NCBI GenBank assembly: GCA_963677185.1
Contig: OY781889.1
Location: forward strand, 62,001-126,000
Reading direction: 5' to 3'
Origin: G963677185 sp963677185
GTDB taxonomy: Bacteria > Bacillota > Syntrophomonadia > Syntrophomonadales > Syntrophomonadaceae
Length of the DNA: 64,000 nt
This document shows positions 41,953-51,835 of this stretch, piece after piece. The notes beneath the pieces are model-generated. The model made no database searches. It saw only the letters and a list, made by a program, of their open reading frames with translations, and had not been told where the DNA came from. The position numbers and the translations under genes are program-made. Each line of letters starts with the position of its first letter. Positions within the stretch are counted from its first letter, which is position 1.

Positions 41953-43539
41953 TCATGCTGGCAGGCGTACATAAAAACAACAACCGCTGTTATCCTGGCA
42001 CTCGACCCAGATGCTGCCGCCATGCATTTCCACTATGGAGCGCGTAATGGCCAGGCCCAGGCCAGAACCTCCGTGTTTGCGAGCCCGGGAGCTGTCACTG
42101 CGATAAAAGCGATCGAAAACATGGGGAATATGCTCTTCGCTGATGCCCGGGCCGTTGTCACAAACTGCCAGCAGCACTCCCGTGTCGCTTTGTTTCAAGC
42201 TGATCTCAATACTGCCTTGTTCTGCATCGGTATGCTGGACCGCATTCTGCACCAGGTTAAGGATAACCTGTTTCATCTGGTCAGAATTATACCTGCAAAG
42301 CAAGCTGGATTCGGTTTCAATGGAAAGCTGGCGCCGACCAGCCAGGATTTCCAGCTGGGGCTCCATTTCGCTCAGCACTTCTGCCAGCTCCCCCCTGGAA
42401 AATTCAATATGAGGAGCGCTGTCCAGCCTGGTCAGGACTATCAAATCCTGGACCAGGGTGCGCATGCGCTGGGATTCCCCCAGCATGCTTTTCAGTGATT
42501 TATCCAGTTGTTCAGGCTGTTCAGCCGCTCCCCGCAGCAGGACTTCAACAAAGCCATGTATAGAAGTCAGGGGAGTGCGAAGTTCATGAGAAGCGTCGGC
42601 TATAAAGCGCCGCATCTGCTCCTTGGTCTCTTTTTCCATCTCGAAGGACGCTTCCAGCCGCTCCATCATGCCATTAAAGGATTCGGCCAGCTGGTCAATT
42701 TCCGCCTGCCCCTGGCGGGTAGGAAAACGGCGATCCAGGTTGCCGGTGTCAATCTGTTCTGATATTTCCACCATATTGGACAGGGGGGCCAGGGTTTTTT
42801 GAATTACCGGCAAGTAGCTGATCAGGCCCATGACCATGGCTGCCAGGGCCAGGCCGAGAAAAGCCAGCAACTGGCGCATAATCATTTCATCCAGCGGGCC
42901 GGTGGGTGTGCTGATTTGTATAATGCCACCCTGACGTTCTGGACCACCCGGAGAAGATACCAGCACTACCAGTTCCTGCTTATTGTTGTTGTCCACCAGC
43001 AGGTAGTCATTACTGGGCTGGCGATCGTTGGCTGCCTGATATGCCGCGGCTTCCAGGCGTGGAGCCGTGGAACCATTCTGATCCTGGTTTAATTCGTAGA
43101 AATTGCCCTGGCTGTCTATATAAGCCATGCTGGTTTCAGGTATCAAGAAGCGGGGATGCAGCTTGTCAGTTTCAAGCTGGCCGGGCAGCTCACCCGGCAT
43201 ATTCCCATTAATATCTTCCGGCCCAAGAATGCCGTTATTCACGGAAATCGTTCCGGGGCTTGGCTTTTCGGCATTGTTTTTCATCTCATTAATGTAATCC
43301 GGAACCACGAATTCCATCGGAAAATCGCTCGCCAATTGCATCGGCGGCACGGCCAATACCTGGCTATGCAGGCTTTCCGCCTTGTTGCTGTATACAATGT
43401 TGCGCATCACAAAATACTGGGTCGTACCGATAAGGGCCAGCAAAACCCCCAGGATCAGTAATGAACGGGCCAGCAGCTTGAATTGCAGCGAATCCCGATG
43501 AGACAACATATGCAGTCTTTGAACCAGGCTCTCTTTCAT
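41953..43539 (-). CDS. Two-component sensor histidine kinase
   Basis: 528 aa. One helix near residue 30, a ~190-residue extracytoplasmic sensor, a second helix near 230, HAMP, then H-box RRFIADASHELRTPLTSIHG, N-box QVILNLVQNAVQHT, and G-boxes VCDNGPGISEEHIPHVFDRF (in parts) and KHGGSGLGLAITRSIVE. Phosphorylates the response regulator encoded just upstream; the two genes overlap by 4 bases. The stimulus is unknown but sensed outside the membrane. Confidence 0.93.
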   Translation of the reverse strand: MKESLVQRLHMLSHRDSLQFKLLARSLLILGVLLALIGTTQYFVMRNIVYSNKAESLHSQVLAVPPMQLASDFPMEFVVPDYINEMKNNAEKPSPGTISVNNGILGPEDINGNMPGELPGQLETDKLHPRFLIPETSMAYIDSQGNFYELNQDQNGSTAPRLEAAAYQAANDRQPSNDYLLVDNNNKQELVVLVSSPGGPERQGGIIQISTPTGPLDEMIMRQLLAFLGLALAAMVMGLISYLPVIQKTLAPLSNMVEISEQIDTGNLDRRFPTRQGQAEIDQLAESFNGMMERLEASFEMEKETKEQMRRFIADASHELRTPLTSIHGFVEVLLRGAAEQPEQLDKSLKSMLGESQRMRTLVQDLIVLTRLDSAPHIEFSRGELAEVLSEMEPQLEILAGRRQLSIETESSLLCRYNSDQMKQVILNLVQNAVQHTDAEQGSIEISLKQSDTGVLLAVCDNGPGISEEHIPHVFDRFYRSDSSRARKHGGSGLGLAITRSIVEMHGGSIWVECQDNSGCCFYVRLPA

Positions 43540-44219
43540 GGCAGATCCACCCGGTATCCCGAACCACGCAGGGTTCTAATCAGCCGGTGCTCCTTGTCGC
43601 CCAGCTTGTCACGCAGTGAACGCACATATACCTCCACAATGTTTTGATCGCCTTCGAAATCATAGCCCCAAACCCGGTCCAGTATAGTAGCCTTGCTTAA
43701 AACCAGCCCGTGATTCACCACCATGAATTTCAATAATTCGTGTTCGGTTGCGGTCAGTTCGAGCACCCTTCCTTCCAGCTTTATTTCCTTGCGCCGGTCG
43801 TCAATTACAAAAGGCCCGATTTCGACTTCACCAAATAGATCGGGGAAGTGGTTCCTGACCCGGGCATGAACGCGGGCCAGCAGTTCTTCGAAACTGAAAG
43901 GCTTGACCATGTAGTCGTCAGCACCAAGGCGAAGCCCTTTGACCCGGTCTTCCACCTCGTCCCGGGCGGTCAGCATAATGATGGCCATGTTTTCCTGGCC
44001 GGCAATCATCTGGCAGACCTCGAAGCCGTCAATTCCAGGCATCATCACATCCAGTATCACCACATGAGGATGAAACGACTGGACCTGGTTAATGGCGTTC
44101 ATTCCGTCTGCAGCGCTCCGAACATCGAAGCCCTCATTCTGAAGCCCGATTTCAAGAAATTGAACAATATTCGGCTCATCATCAACGATCAGCACTTTTA
44201 TGCCTTTTAACTGCTTCAT
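43536..44219 (-). CDS. OmpR-family response regulator
   Basis: 227 aa. Receiver with VLIVDDEPN, phosphoacceptor in VVILDVMMPGIDGFEV and Lys in YMVKPFSFEEL. Winged helix with LTATEHELLKFMVVNHG, RVWGYDFEGDQNIVEVYVRSL (in parts) and IRTLRGSGYRVDLP. Canonical, unlike the one at 32695. TTCAG boxes lie over its own promoter and also over the glycosylation operon promoter, so it probably controls both (inference). Confidence 0.93.
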   Translation of the reverse strand: MKQLKGIKVLIVDDEPNIVQFLEIGLQNEGFDVRSAADGMNAINQVQSFHPHVVILDVMMPGIDGFEVCQMIAGQENMAIIMLTARDEVEDRVKGLRLGADDYMVKPFSFEELLARVHARVRNHFPDLFGEVEIGPFVIDDRRKEIKLEGRVLELTATEHELLKFMVVNHGLVLSKATILDRVWGYDFEGDQNIVEVYVRSLRDKLGDKEHRLIRTLRGSGYRVDLP

Positions 44220-44267
44220 AACCCCGGTACCGCTTTCCTTGCTAATTCATAACCCATATTATCAAGA

Positions 44268-44289
44268 CTGAAACTGAAATTATACTGAA
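44268..44289 (-). promoter_or_regulatory. TTCAG boxes at the promoter of the kinase/regulator operon
   Basis: Minus-strand TTCAG at 44285-44289, 44274-44278 and 44268-44272 (spacing 11 and 6). TATAAT is embedded directly after the first box (TTCAGTATAAT). Same box and phase as at 38225-38284, suggesting autoregulation. Confidence 0.65.
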
Positions 44290-44473
44290 AAAGAGCTTAA
44301 ATCTGGTGGAAAAACACTTTTCAAATCCATTTCATCTCTGCTATGTTAAAATTAATAAGCTGTACGAGCGCGCGCTTATAAAGCGTTGCATGCTTATTAT
44401 CGCCGGGAAGCAGACATTGGAGCCAGAACCAGTCCCGGCTTATTGCTTTTTATTGTAACGGAGGAAATGTTTG

Positions 44474-45865
44474 ATGCAGGAGTTTTGCCAGAGTTGTGGG
44501 ATTCCCCTTACCACTGACATATGCAGCACGGAAGCAAACGGCCGCCTTTCAGAAAACTACTGCCGGGACTGCTATGTCAATGGCAACTTTACCAATCCCA
44601 ACATGACTCTGGGCGAAATGATCGCTTACTGGGTACCTTCCTTCCTGGACAAGGGATACTCTGAAATCGAGGCCCGGGAGTTCATGGAGCCGCTCTTTCC
44701 AGAATTACTCAGATGGCGGCAGGCGGATAGCCCGGATAAACCGGGGAATGCCGAAAATGAAACCTCACCGGCACAGATGCCTATTTTAAGGGCTATCTCA
44801 ACTCCGCGGCCGGCCATTCCTGCCAAATCTCCGGCGCACGGGAATATAAAAGCATCCGAAAAACACATCAGCCCGGTAATATACAAGCCTTTCAAGCCGT
44901 TTGTAATTGAAGTCCCTGATAAGCCTGAATTAAATGCCAAATATCCCGAGCCGGCTGGGCTGCCAGAGGAATTCCCGGATACATTGGAAGACAACTATTG
45001 CATCAGCTACCCTGACAGTGCTTCTGACCAGCCTGTATTCGAAACACCGCCGCCAGAATTAAATCTGCCGCCTCCTTCGGCTGCAGACGGCGATTGGGAC
45101 GTTTTATACAATTTCGTCGAGCCAGGCATACCTCCGGAAATGTTATCTGAATATGAAAAGGCGGCCGGGGAAACGGCCCAGGTAGTCGCACCCGGCGAGA
45201 CAGAAGATACATCCGCCGAGGCAGAAGATTCATCCCGCACAGGGATTGAAAAGCAGCCCATAGGCAGGCGCCTTGTAGCATATATGGGTACGATGCTGAT
45301 TGTTGCCAGCATATTAACTGTGCTGTCGCCATTCTGGATTAGCTATTATGATCGCTTCAATCCCTTCAGCAACGTCGAAGAAAAGCCGGATTTGCCTATA
45401 ATGCAGATCGACGAGAACAGCCAGGATCAATCATATCCCCGGCTGCCTGCAGGTTCAACCGGGGTGCTGGATATACCCCGATTCGGTCTCAACCTGAATG
45501 TGGCTTATGGCATTGAACCCGAGGTCCTGGAACAGTCCCCGGGCTTCTATCCCCAGTCAGGACTGCCCGAAAAAGGCAATGTTTCGATTGCGGGACACCG
45601 GAATATGGCGGGTTCGCCATTTATGAACCTGAACGAGATGGCCAAAGGAGATGTTATTACGCTTTCCTATCAGGGCAAACTTTATTCATATGCGGTTGAT
45701 TCAGTCTTCATTACCAACGATCGCGACTGGAGCGTTATCGAACCAACGCCGGTTCCGGCGCTTACCCTCACTACTTGTGATCCGGTAATCCGGCCAGCCA
45801 ATGGCAAATATGACCGCTTGATTGTTCGTGCCTACTTGAAAAGCACAAAAAACAGCAATTCCTAA
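44474..45865 (+). CDS. Zinc-ribbon domain fused to class D-type sortase
   Basis: 463 aa. N-terminal zinc ribbon FCQSCGIPLTTDIC...NYCRDCYVNG (four Cys pairs in the first 35 residues). A long Pro/Glu-rich region (80-260) follows, then a membrane helix MGTMLIVASILTVLSPFW, and a C-terminal sortase with the His in SIAGHRNM, the catalytic Cys in LTLTTCDPV and Arg in RLIVRAYL. Sortases attach or link surface proteins. A cytoplasmic zinc ribbon on a sortase is unusual. ATG 44474 with GGAGG (TTG 3 bases earlier is not used). No obvious sortase substrate (LPxTG) is in the window. Confidence 0.85.
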   Translation: MQEFCQSCGIPLTTDICSTEANGRLSENYCRDCYVNGNFTNPNMTLGEMIAYWVPSFLDKGYSEIEAREFMEPLFPELLRWRQADSPDKPGNAENETSPAQMPILRAISTPRPAIPAKSPAHGNIKASEKHISPVIYKPFKPFVIEVPDKPELNAKYPEPAGLPEEFPDTLEDNYCISYPDSASDQPVFETPPPELNLPPPSAADGDWDVLYNFVEPGIPPEMLSEYEKAAGETAQVVAPGETEDTSAEAEDSSRTGIEKQPIGRRLVAYMGTMLIVASILTVLSPFWISYYDRFNPFSNVEEKPDLPIMQIDENSQDQSYPRLPAGSTGVLDIPRFGLNLNVAYGIEPEVLEQSPGFYPQSGLPEKGNVSIAGHRNMAGSPFMNLNEMAKGDVITLSYQGKLYSYAVDSVFITNDRDWSVIEPTPVPALTLTTCDPVIRPANGKYDRLIVRAYLKSTKNSNS

Positions 45866-45951
45866 CCACTATCCATGTAAAGAACAGAAATATAAAAATC
45901 GTTTCTGATGATTCTCAGTAATAGACAATAATCATTCACAGGAGGCATTCT

Positions 45952-46773
45952 ATGTCAGAGACAGTTACTTATACGATTGTTAAAATTGGAACCAGGTGGC
46001 TGGATGGCGTATCTCCCTCTGGAAGCCGGGCTAAAATACACAAAAACTCGACCAGCAGGTCTTTTCTGATTGGCGAGACCTATACGTTTTCTGCCCGGCT
46101 GGAAGAAAAAGTCACCACCCGCACCAGTAAAATCTGCGTTTACCCGGACACTTCCGAGGAATACATCATGGTCGTACGCGGCGAGCCTTCCGGCGCTTTC
46201 GGGCCGGTCCGTCGCCAGTTCATAAGCGGCCAGTCCCTGCGCAATCCCGATTCAGAAGAACAAATCTTAACTATCGTAAAAGAATGCTCACGATTTGTAA
46301 GCGAAGGCGGCATGGCCCTTGGCATCGGTGATCATGAAGGCTGGATTCACACTGCATATTGCCGACTGGCCAGCCACCCTGAAATCGCCAGCTTTCTAGC
46401 CCTGGAAAAGGAGTGCCGTTCCAGCCACGAATCAAAGCTCGAACTAATCGAGGCCTGGCAGCATCTGAGAGACATTGTCCGTGAACATAACAACCTGGTT
46501 CAAGATAAGAATGCTGCACCGGTATTAGTGACTGTACAGCGCTTGATTAGGGATACCGGATTCAGCAAAGGCCATGGCGAGTTGTTTGGAATAGACACCA
46601 GCGACTGTTTTTGGCATGTTCACAATAAAAACCTGCGTGATCCAGTGTCTCCAAACGTAATAATCGATGGCCAGGCCGGGATCGGCCATCGATGCAAGCT
46701 GGAAATCATCCGGGAAAATCTGACCCCGCATGAGAGCGATATTCTCTGCCTGAATCCCTGCCCGGACGGTTAA
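45952..46773 (+). CDS. Protein of unknown function
   Basis: 273 aa, soluble. The N-terminal ~80 residues look like a small beta barrel (IVKIGTRWLDGVSPSGSRAKI, GETYTFSARL). A helical middle follows (LIEAWQHLRDIVREHNNLV), then a C-terminal part with FWHVHNKNLRD and GHRCKLEIIRE. No family is recognised. Strong ribosome site (CAGGAGGC). Downstream of the sortase gene with an 86-base gap; relation unclear. Confidence 0.7.
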   Translation: MSETVTYTIVKIGTRWLDGVSPSGSRAKIHKNSTSRSFLIGETYTFSARLEEKVTTRTSKICVYPDTSEEYIMVVRGEPSGAFGPVRRQFISGQSLRNPDSEEQILTIVKECSRFVSEGGMALGIGDHEGWIHTAYCRLASHPEIASFLALEKECRSSHESKLELIEAWQHLRDIVREHNNLVQDKNAAPVLVTVQRLIRDTGFSKGHGELFGIDTSDCFWHVHNKNLRDPVSPNVIIDGQAGIGHRCKLEIIRENLTPHESDILCLNPCPDG

Positions 46774-46850
46774 CCAGGTCAGACCGATGTGCATCTTTCC
46801 CTTATCCCTGGCAGTTCAAAATATCCAGCCGAATGATAGTGGAGGCTTGA

Positions 46851-47165
46851 TTAAAAGCTAAACGGCCATTTCTGCAGCATGAACCGGATTTCATCCAATT
46901 CCTGCCTCAGTTCGGCTTTTAGAGCCGCACGTTGCGAATCTGACGGGGCACCTTCAATAACAGCGGCTGGACCTGGGGCTTCCACAACATTGAATACCAT
47001 GGGTTCACCCTTATGAAGATCAGCCGGGGCTGCCACCCTTAAGGTATCGGCTGCTGATTCCATTGCCGCCGGCGGGGAATCTGTTGATACATTTTTGCGG
47101 GGCTTCTGCTTTTTCGGTGCCGCAGCAGATTTGCTAATTCCGTTTGGTTTCTTCTTTTCGGCCAT
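46851..47165 (-). CDS. Small Lys/Ala/Pro-rich protein
   Basis: 104 aa. A basic N-terminus (MAEKKKPNGISKSAAAPKKQK) leads through a Pro/Ala-rich linker to a helical C-terminus ALKAELRQELDEIRFMLQKW. AGAGGAG before the ATG. Histone H1- or ribosome-associated-like composition only; no family recognised. Convergent with the gene at 45952. Confidence 0.6.
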   Translation of the reverse strand: MAEKKKPNGISKSAAAPKKQKPRKNVSTDSPPAAMESAADTLRVAAPADLHKGEPMVFNVVEAPGPAAVIEGAPSDSQRAALKAELRQELDEIRFMLQKWPFSF

Positions 47166-47362
47166 TGCTACTCACGCTCCTCTCAAAATAACAGCAAGTG
47201 CCGCCGTTTATAACGGCTGTTTCCTTGTTTAAGTCTGCAGGGAAACAATGATTCAGGGTAAAAGGCGAGTGCTTTGAATAATTATATGCAACATTTAAAC
47301 TGCTTGCGTATAATTTTATCACATTGGCGATAAAGAATGGCAGGGTAAAATAATGCAATCAT

Positions 47363-49657
47363 TCAGGCCAGCGCGACTCGGTTTCGCCCGCTGTTTTTCG
47401 CATTATAGAGGGCCATATCGGCCAGTTTGAACAGAGTGTCCGTATTGGCACCATGTTGCGGGTATGCTGCAACTCCAGCCGAGATGGTTATGTTTCCCAG
47501 TATGCAGTTCTCATATACCAGGGGGAGCTCTTCCACGGCCTTGCGCAATTGTTCGGCCCGGATGGCGGTATGTTCCAGGGATGCTTCCGGCAATACCACC
47601 ACGAATTCCTCTCCGCCCCACCGGCATGCAAAATCACTGCCCCGAATCATACTGCGTACGGTTTTGCTAAACTCCACCAGAACTGCATCTCCGACATCAT
47701 GTCCATAATTGTCATTAAAGCGCTTAAAATTATCTACATCCAATATTATGATGCCTATGGAATGATCTCCGCGGCAAGCCCGGTTAATTTCCCTTTGCAG
47801 GGTTTCCAGGCAATAGCGCCGGTTGAAAAGCTGGGTCAGGGGATCTTTAATGGACTGTTCTTTGAGCTCTTCGCGCAATTTGATATTTGACAATGACAGG
47901 GCAAATTGCTCGGCCACTACTGGAGCCAGCTTCACCGTGCGGCTGCTGGCCGCCGCATCACCTGATGGTTCTATATACAGCAGCCCGATAACTTCGCTGG
48001 CCACCATCATCGGAACATCCAGGTAATCTCCTGCAAAGTCGCTTTCCAGGTGCTGGCAACGGCCCTGCCCGCCTTCCATGGGCTCCGATTGAATAGCGGA
48101 TACAGAACGGCAAGAATCTGCCGCAAAAAAATACTCGCTGTGAACGACGCTTCCCCAGCTTGCCGCCATTTCCATCGCTTTATGGGAGCGGTTCAGCATG
48201 TACAGCGCCCCGGTTGAACCGGCAAACAAGCGGGGTGCAAAGCATTTTACGACTGTAAATGCCTCCTCCACCGACTGGCTGCCCTGCAGCAAATCCCCGA
48301 TCTCCCGCAGCAGATTAATTTCCATGTTGGTTTGTTCCAGTTCGATTACCCATTCAGCCAGGCTTTCACTGCTTTTCTTCAGTTCCTCTTCCGCCTGTTT
48401 ACGCTCCGAAATATCTCTGATTATGGAAAGACCAACCCAGCGTCCGCTTATTTTTACCGAGGCCAGCGACAGCTCCACCGGTATTTCTTGTCCGGCCTTG
48501 TTCAGCCCGCTTAACTCAACGATCTTGCCGATAGCCAAACCCTGGCCGGTACTCTTCCAGTGGCTGAAGGCCTGCCGGATCTGCTCGTGGTATCGAAGTG
48601 GAGCCAGTAATAAATGGGTTGACTGTCCCACCGCTTCCGCCGCGGTATATTGAAATATTCGCGTAGCAGCTTGATTCCAGAATGTAATAACCCCTTCGTC
48701 ATTAATTAAAATGATTGCATCCTGGGCTGAAGCCGCCATCAGCCCGAAGGCTTGTTGATTTTCCTTCAGAGCCTTTTCCGCTTGCTTCAAGCCGCTGATA
48801 TCAACGAAGCTCTCCAGAAGAGCCATTTTCCCTCGATACTGCACCGGGGTAATGGTTTTTAATATGGTCAACTCTCCACTGTCAACGGTGAGCAATTTCC
48901 GTTCGGCGTTTTCAATAGATTGCCCCAATTCGGTGACCGGGCATTGGCCCGGTTCAGCCGGACATATGAAACTCTGGCACCTGGAACCCACAACTTCCTC
49001 CCGCTGCCGGCCTATCAGTTGCAGGGCAAAGGGATTGGCCTCCAGAATAATGTGGCTTTCGGGATCAATGACAAACACACCGGTCTGAATGGAGCTAATA
49101 ATGCCAGCCAGGTCTCGTTCAGCTTGCACGGCTTGCAACTCATGAAAACGCTTCAAGCCGGCTTCACTCAGCCATGAAGCCATCTGGCCCACCAGGTTCA
49201 GAATCTTCTTCAGCTGTGTTTCCTCAATGACCGGCACTTCATGCACTGCCTGGAGGTAAGCCGCTTCTTCAAAACCGTAATGCCGGGCTTGCTGCCTGAA
49301 AAATTCAAGGTCAGGTTCCTCCATAAAGACCTGTCCTATGCTGAGACTGCCCAGGTATTGTCCCCCGGCATAAATCGGGGTAGTGCTATCCACAAGGCCC
49401 ATAGGGCACTGATAAATACGGGCATGACCAGTCGTTTCGCATTGCCTGGCAATCTCCAGAACATGGTCCTGGCATACTTTGCCGGCAGTTTCATGGGGTG
49501 AATGATAACAGCTGCAGATCTTTTGCCACTCAGTAGCCAGGACTATGTTTCCGTCTGGATCAATCAGTGCCAGGGGGCATTTGAAGAGATCGCCAAAGCT
49601 TTCTAACAGGCCTTGAACCATTTCCAAGTCAATTAATTCTTCAAATATGAAATGCAT
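47363..49657 (-). CDS. Diguanylate cyclase with PocR, PAS and GAF sensors
   Basis: 764 aa. PocR domain at about 10-175 (FGDLFKCPLALIDPDG, CPMGLVDSTTPIYAGGQYLGSL in parts), PAS domains at about 185-295 and 300-420 (DAIILINDEGVITFWNQAATRIF), a GAF-like region at about 450-590, and a C-terminal GGDEF domain with the active site as GGEEF (RWGGEEFVVVLPEA). Makes cyclic-di-GMP; the PocR domain usually binds small hydrocarbon-like ligands. No EAL domain. RBS GGAGGG. The HD-GYP protein at 60726 is the only likely c-di-GMP hydrolase in the window. Confidence 0.9.
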   Translation of the reverse strand: MHFIFEELIDLEMVQGLLESFGDLFKCPLALIDPDGNIVLATEWQKICSCYHSPHETAGKVCQDHVLEIARQCETTGHARIYQCPMGLVDSTTPIYAGGQYLGSLSIGQVFMEEPDLEFFRQQARHYGFEEAAYLQAVHEVPVIEETQLKKILNLVGQMASWLSEAGLKRFHELQAVQAERDLAGIISSIQTGVFVIDPESHIILEANPFALQLIGRQREEVVGSRCQSFICPAEPGQCPVTELGQSIENAERKLLTVDSGELTILKTITPVQYRGKMALLESFVDISGLKQAEKALKENQQAFGLMAASAQDAIILINDEGVITFWNQAATRIFQYTAAEAVGQSTHLLLAPLRYHEQIRQAFSHWKSTGQGLAIGKIVELSGLNKAGQEIPVELSLASVKISGRWVGLSIIRDISERKQAEEELKKSSESLAEWVIELEQTNMEINLLREIGDLLQGSQSVEEAFTVVKCFAPRLFAGSTGALYMLNRSHKAMEMAASWGSVVHSEYFFAADSCRSVSAIQSEPMEGGQGRCQHLESDFAGDYLDVPMMVASEVIGLLYIEPSGDAAASSRTVKLAPVVAEQFALSLSNIKLREELKEQSIKDPLTQLFNRRYCLETLQREINRACRGDHSIGIIILDVDNFKRFNDNYGHDVGDAVLVEFSKTVRSMIRGSDFACRWGGEEFVVVLPEASLEHTAIRAEQLRKAVEELPLVYENCILGNITISAGVAAYPQHGANTDTLFKLADMALYNAKNSGRNRVALA

Positions 49658-49783
49658 TCGAATCCCTCCCTGTACTTGCCATGAATCTGCCGGGACTAAA
49701 TAGAGAAATTGCTTTAACTATTCAGGGATGAACGACCATTGTCTTGTTTTATCGCAGAGAATTAATTATACCTTATTGGTCCA

Positions 49784-51649
49784 TTAAATAGAAGACTGGC
49801 TCTGGGCGCTGGCAGGGGGCAATGTGGCGGGTGCCGGCGGGGAATTAAGCATTTTAGGCCAGGGAATCAGCTTTTGCCTGCCGCCGTTTTTCAATTCAAA
49901 AATAATTTGATGCACAAAATCAATTATTTCACGCCTTAGAACCAGCATGTCATACTGTTCGTGGGCTACGGCATTTAGCTTGTATTCCCATTCCGCAGTC
50001 AGAAGGGGATCTTTCAGACGCGGAGCTATGCTGTCGATCAGATACTCCCCTTTGCCGGTCGGCACCAGGGATTTCTTCTCGCGTTTAACATAACCGGTCG
50101 CGATCAGCTTTTCAATTATGGCAGCCCGGGTGGCCGGAGTGCCCAGGCCTTTTTCTTTCATGGCCTCCTTGAGCTCTTCATCCTCGATACGGCGGCCGGC
50201 ATTTTCCATGGCAGACAAGAGGTCTGATTCGGTAAACCGGCGGGGCGGGCTGGTTTGCTTTTCTTCGGCTGCGATTTCCTGAATCGAAACCGTCATGTTT
50301 TTTTTCAGCCGCGGCAGGCTGCGCTCTTTTTCCTCTCGGTCCAAGAATACCCTGTAGCCCTCGTTGCCGGGCGCGCAATACTTTTCTTTTGTAATAAAAA
50401 GGCAGTCCTTTACCAGGGTGGCAGCCTCTATTTCTGATATGCGCGCCGGCGGATACAGCATCATTAAAACCCGTTTAACGATCAATACATACAAATTAAC
50501 CAGGTCAGGATCAATCCCCCGGGCCGGCATAGGCACGGCGGTCATAATAATAGCCGTATGATCGCTCACCTTGCTATCGTCAATGAAGCGTTTGCCCGGG
50601 TGCGTGATTTCCGAAGGAACGGCCGACCCCAGCGAGGTATTGGCCAGCGAACGCAGCCGCTCCGGCAAGGTTTCAAACATATTCTCATTAAGATAGCGGC
50701 AATCGGTCCTTGGATAGGTTATGAGCTTGCGTTCATACAGAGCCTGAGCGATCTGCAGGGTTCTCTCCGCTGTGTATCCAAACTTTTTATTGGCGTCTTT
50801 CTGCAGTTCGGTGAGATCATAAAGTTGAGGAGGGCTTTCCTTCTTGTTCTTCTCCTTGTAGCTGACAACCGTTCCTTCCGTGGCCTCTTTCATATTTTCC
50901 AGAAGCTTATCGGCTTCGCTTTTATCATGGATGCGCTGCTCATGTACGCCCTGGTAATTCATGCCTTCAGGACCGCCAAAGACCGCCCGCAATTCATAAT
51001 ATTCTTCCGGCACGAAATTGCGAATTTTTCTTTCTCTCTCCACAATGAACCACAGAGTTGGGGTTTGCACCCTTCCTACCGTAAACTTGTCACCCAGAAC
51101 CAGAGTATAGGCGCGGGTGGCATTCATACCCACCAGCCAATCCGACTGGCTGCGTATTACCGCCGCTTTCCCCAGGCCCAGCATCTCCCGGGAAGGACGC
51201 AGCTTTTCCATGGCTTCCTTGATGCCCTTTTCCGTGGTTTCGGAAAGCCAGAGCCTCTCAACCGGCTTCTTGTTTTCCAGGTACCGGGTTATGTAGAAGA
51301 ATATAAGCTCCCCTTCCCTTCCGGCATCGCAGGCATTGATAATCGAGCCGACATCCGGTCTCATTATCAGCTGGCGAATCTTTTCCAGGTGATCATTTTT
51401 GTCTGCATAAGGAGCCAGCTTAAATTGTTCAGGAAGCATGGGCAGAGTATCCATCTTCCAGCGTGCCAGCCCGGGGGAGTATTCTTGAGGTTCGTAAAGC
51501 CTGACCAGATGCCCGATGGCATAAGTTATGAGATATGATCCCGATTCAAAATACCCGTCCCGGCGAACAGGCTTGCCCAGCACGGCCGAAATGTCCCGTG
51601 CCACAGAGGGCTTTTCACAAATAATCAGCTTTTTACCGCTCTGATTCAT
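49784..51649 (-). CDS. topB: DNA topoisomerase III
   Basis: 621 aa, type IA topoisomerase. N-terminal Toprim (LIICEKPSVARDISAVLG, CDAGREGELIF) and the active-site Tyr in KLITYPRTDCRYL. Changes DNA linkage and decatenates. Slightly short: the C-terminus ends with NSPPAPATLPPASAQ and lacks zinc fingers. Clostridial chromosomes often carry extra TopB genes on mobile elements, but no element boundary is seen here. Confidence 0.93.
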   Translation of the reverse strand: MNQSGKKLIICEKPSVARDISAVLGKPVRRDGYFESGSYLITYAIGHLVRLYEPQEYSPGLARWKMDTLPMLPEQFKLAPYADKNDHLEKIRQLIMRPDVGSIINACDAGREGELIFFYITRYLENKKPVERLWLSETTEKGIKEAMEKLRPSREMLGLGKAAVIRSQSDWLVGMNATRAYTLVLGDKFTVGRVQTPTLWFIVERERKIRNFVPEEYYELRAVFGGPEGMNYQGVHEQRIHDKSEADKLLENMKEATEGTVVSYKEKNKKESPPQLYDLTELQKDANKKFGYTAERTLQIAQALYERKLITYPRTDCRYLNENMFETLPERLRSLANTSLGSAVPSEITHPGKRFIDDSKVSDHTAIIMTAVPMPARGIDPDLVNLYVLIVKRVLMMLYPPARISEIEAATLVKDCLFITKEKYCAPGNEGYRVFLDREEKERSLPRLKKNMTVSIQEIAAEEKQTSPPRRFTESDLLSAMENAGRRIEDEELKEAMKEKGLGTPATRAAIIEKLIATGYVKREKKSLVPTGKGEYLIDSIAPRLKDPLLTAEWEYKLNAVAHEQYDMLVLRREIIDFVHQIIFELKNGGRQKLIPWPKMLNSPPAPATLPPASAQSQSSI

Positions 51650-51759
51650 TGACTGCCTTTCAAATATCCAGCCGGATTTCCGGCTTCTTATTGCATTACC
51701 GTCCTAATTGTATTCCACCCTTCGCCCCCCCGCAACCTGCTCGCCAAATCACGCGGCTA

Positions 51760-51794
51760 AAACATCAGGGACGTTTTTACCGTCCCTGATGTTT
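51760..51794. repeat. GGGACG-type palindrome, possible terminator
   Basis: Perfect 14-bp arms aaacatcagggacg and cgtccctgatgttt around a 7-base loop (51774-51780). Between the topB gene start and the PPOX-fold gene start, i.e. in a divergent promoter region, so termination is unlikely. Related core to the palindromes at 919 and 52364. Confidence 0.8.
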
Positions 51795-51835
51795 ACTCAG
51801 GTTTTAATCAGCCCGGGTCCCGGCTTTATGATACA

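Noticed and set aside
44290..44470. Riboswitch before the sortase gene
   Set aside because: No conserved riboswitch core recognised; only short GC-alternating sequence (gcgcgcgc).
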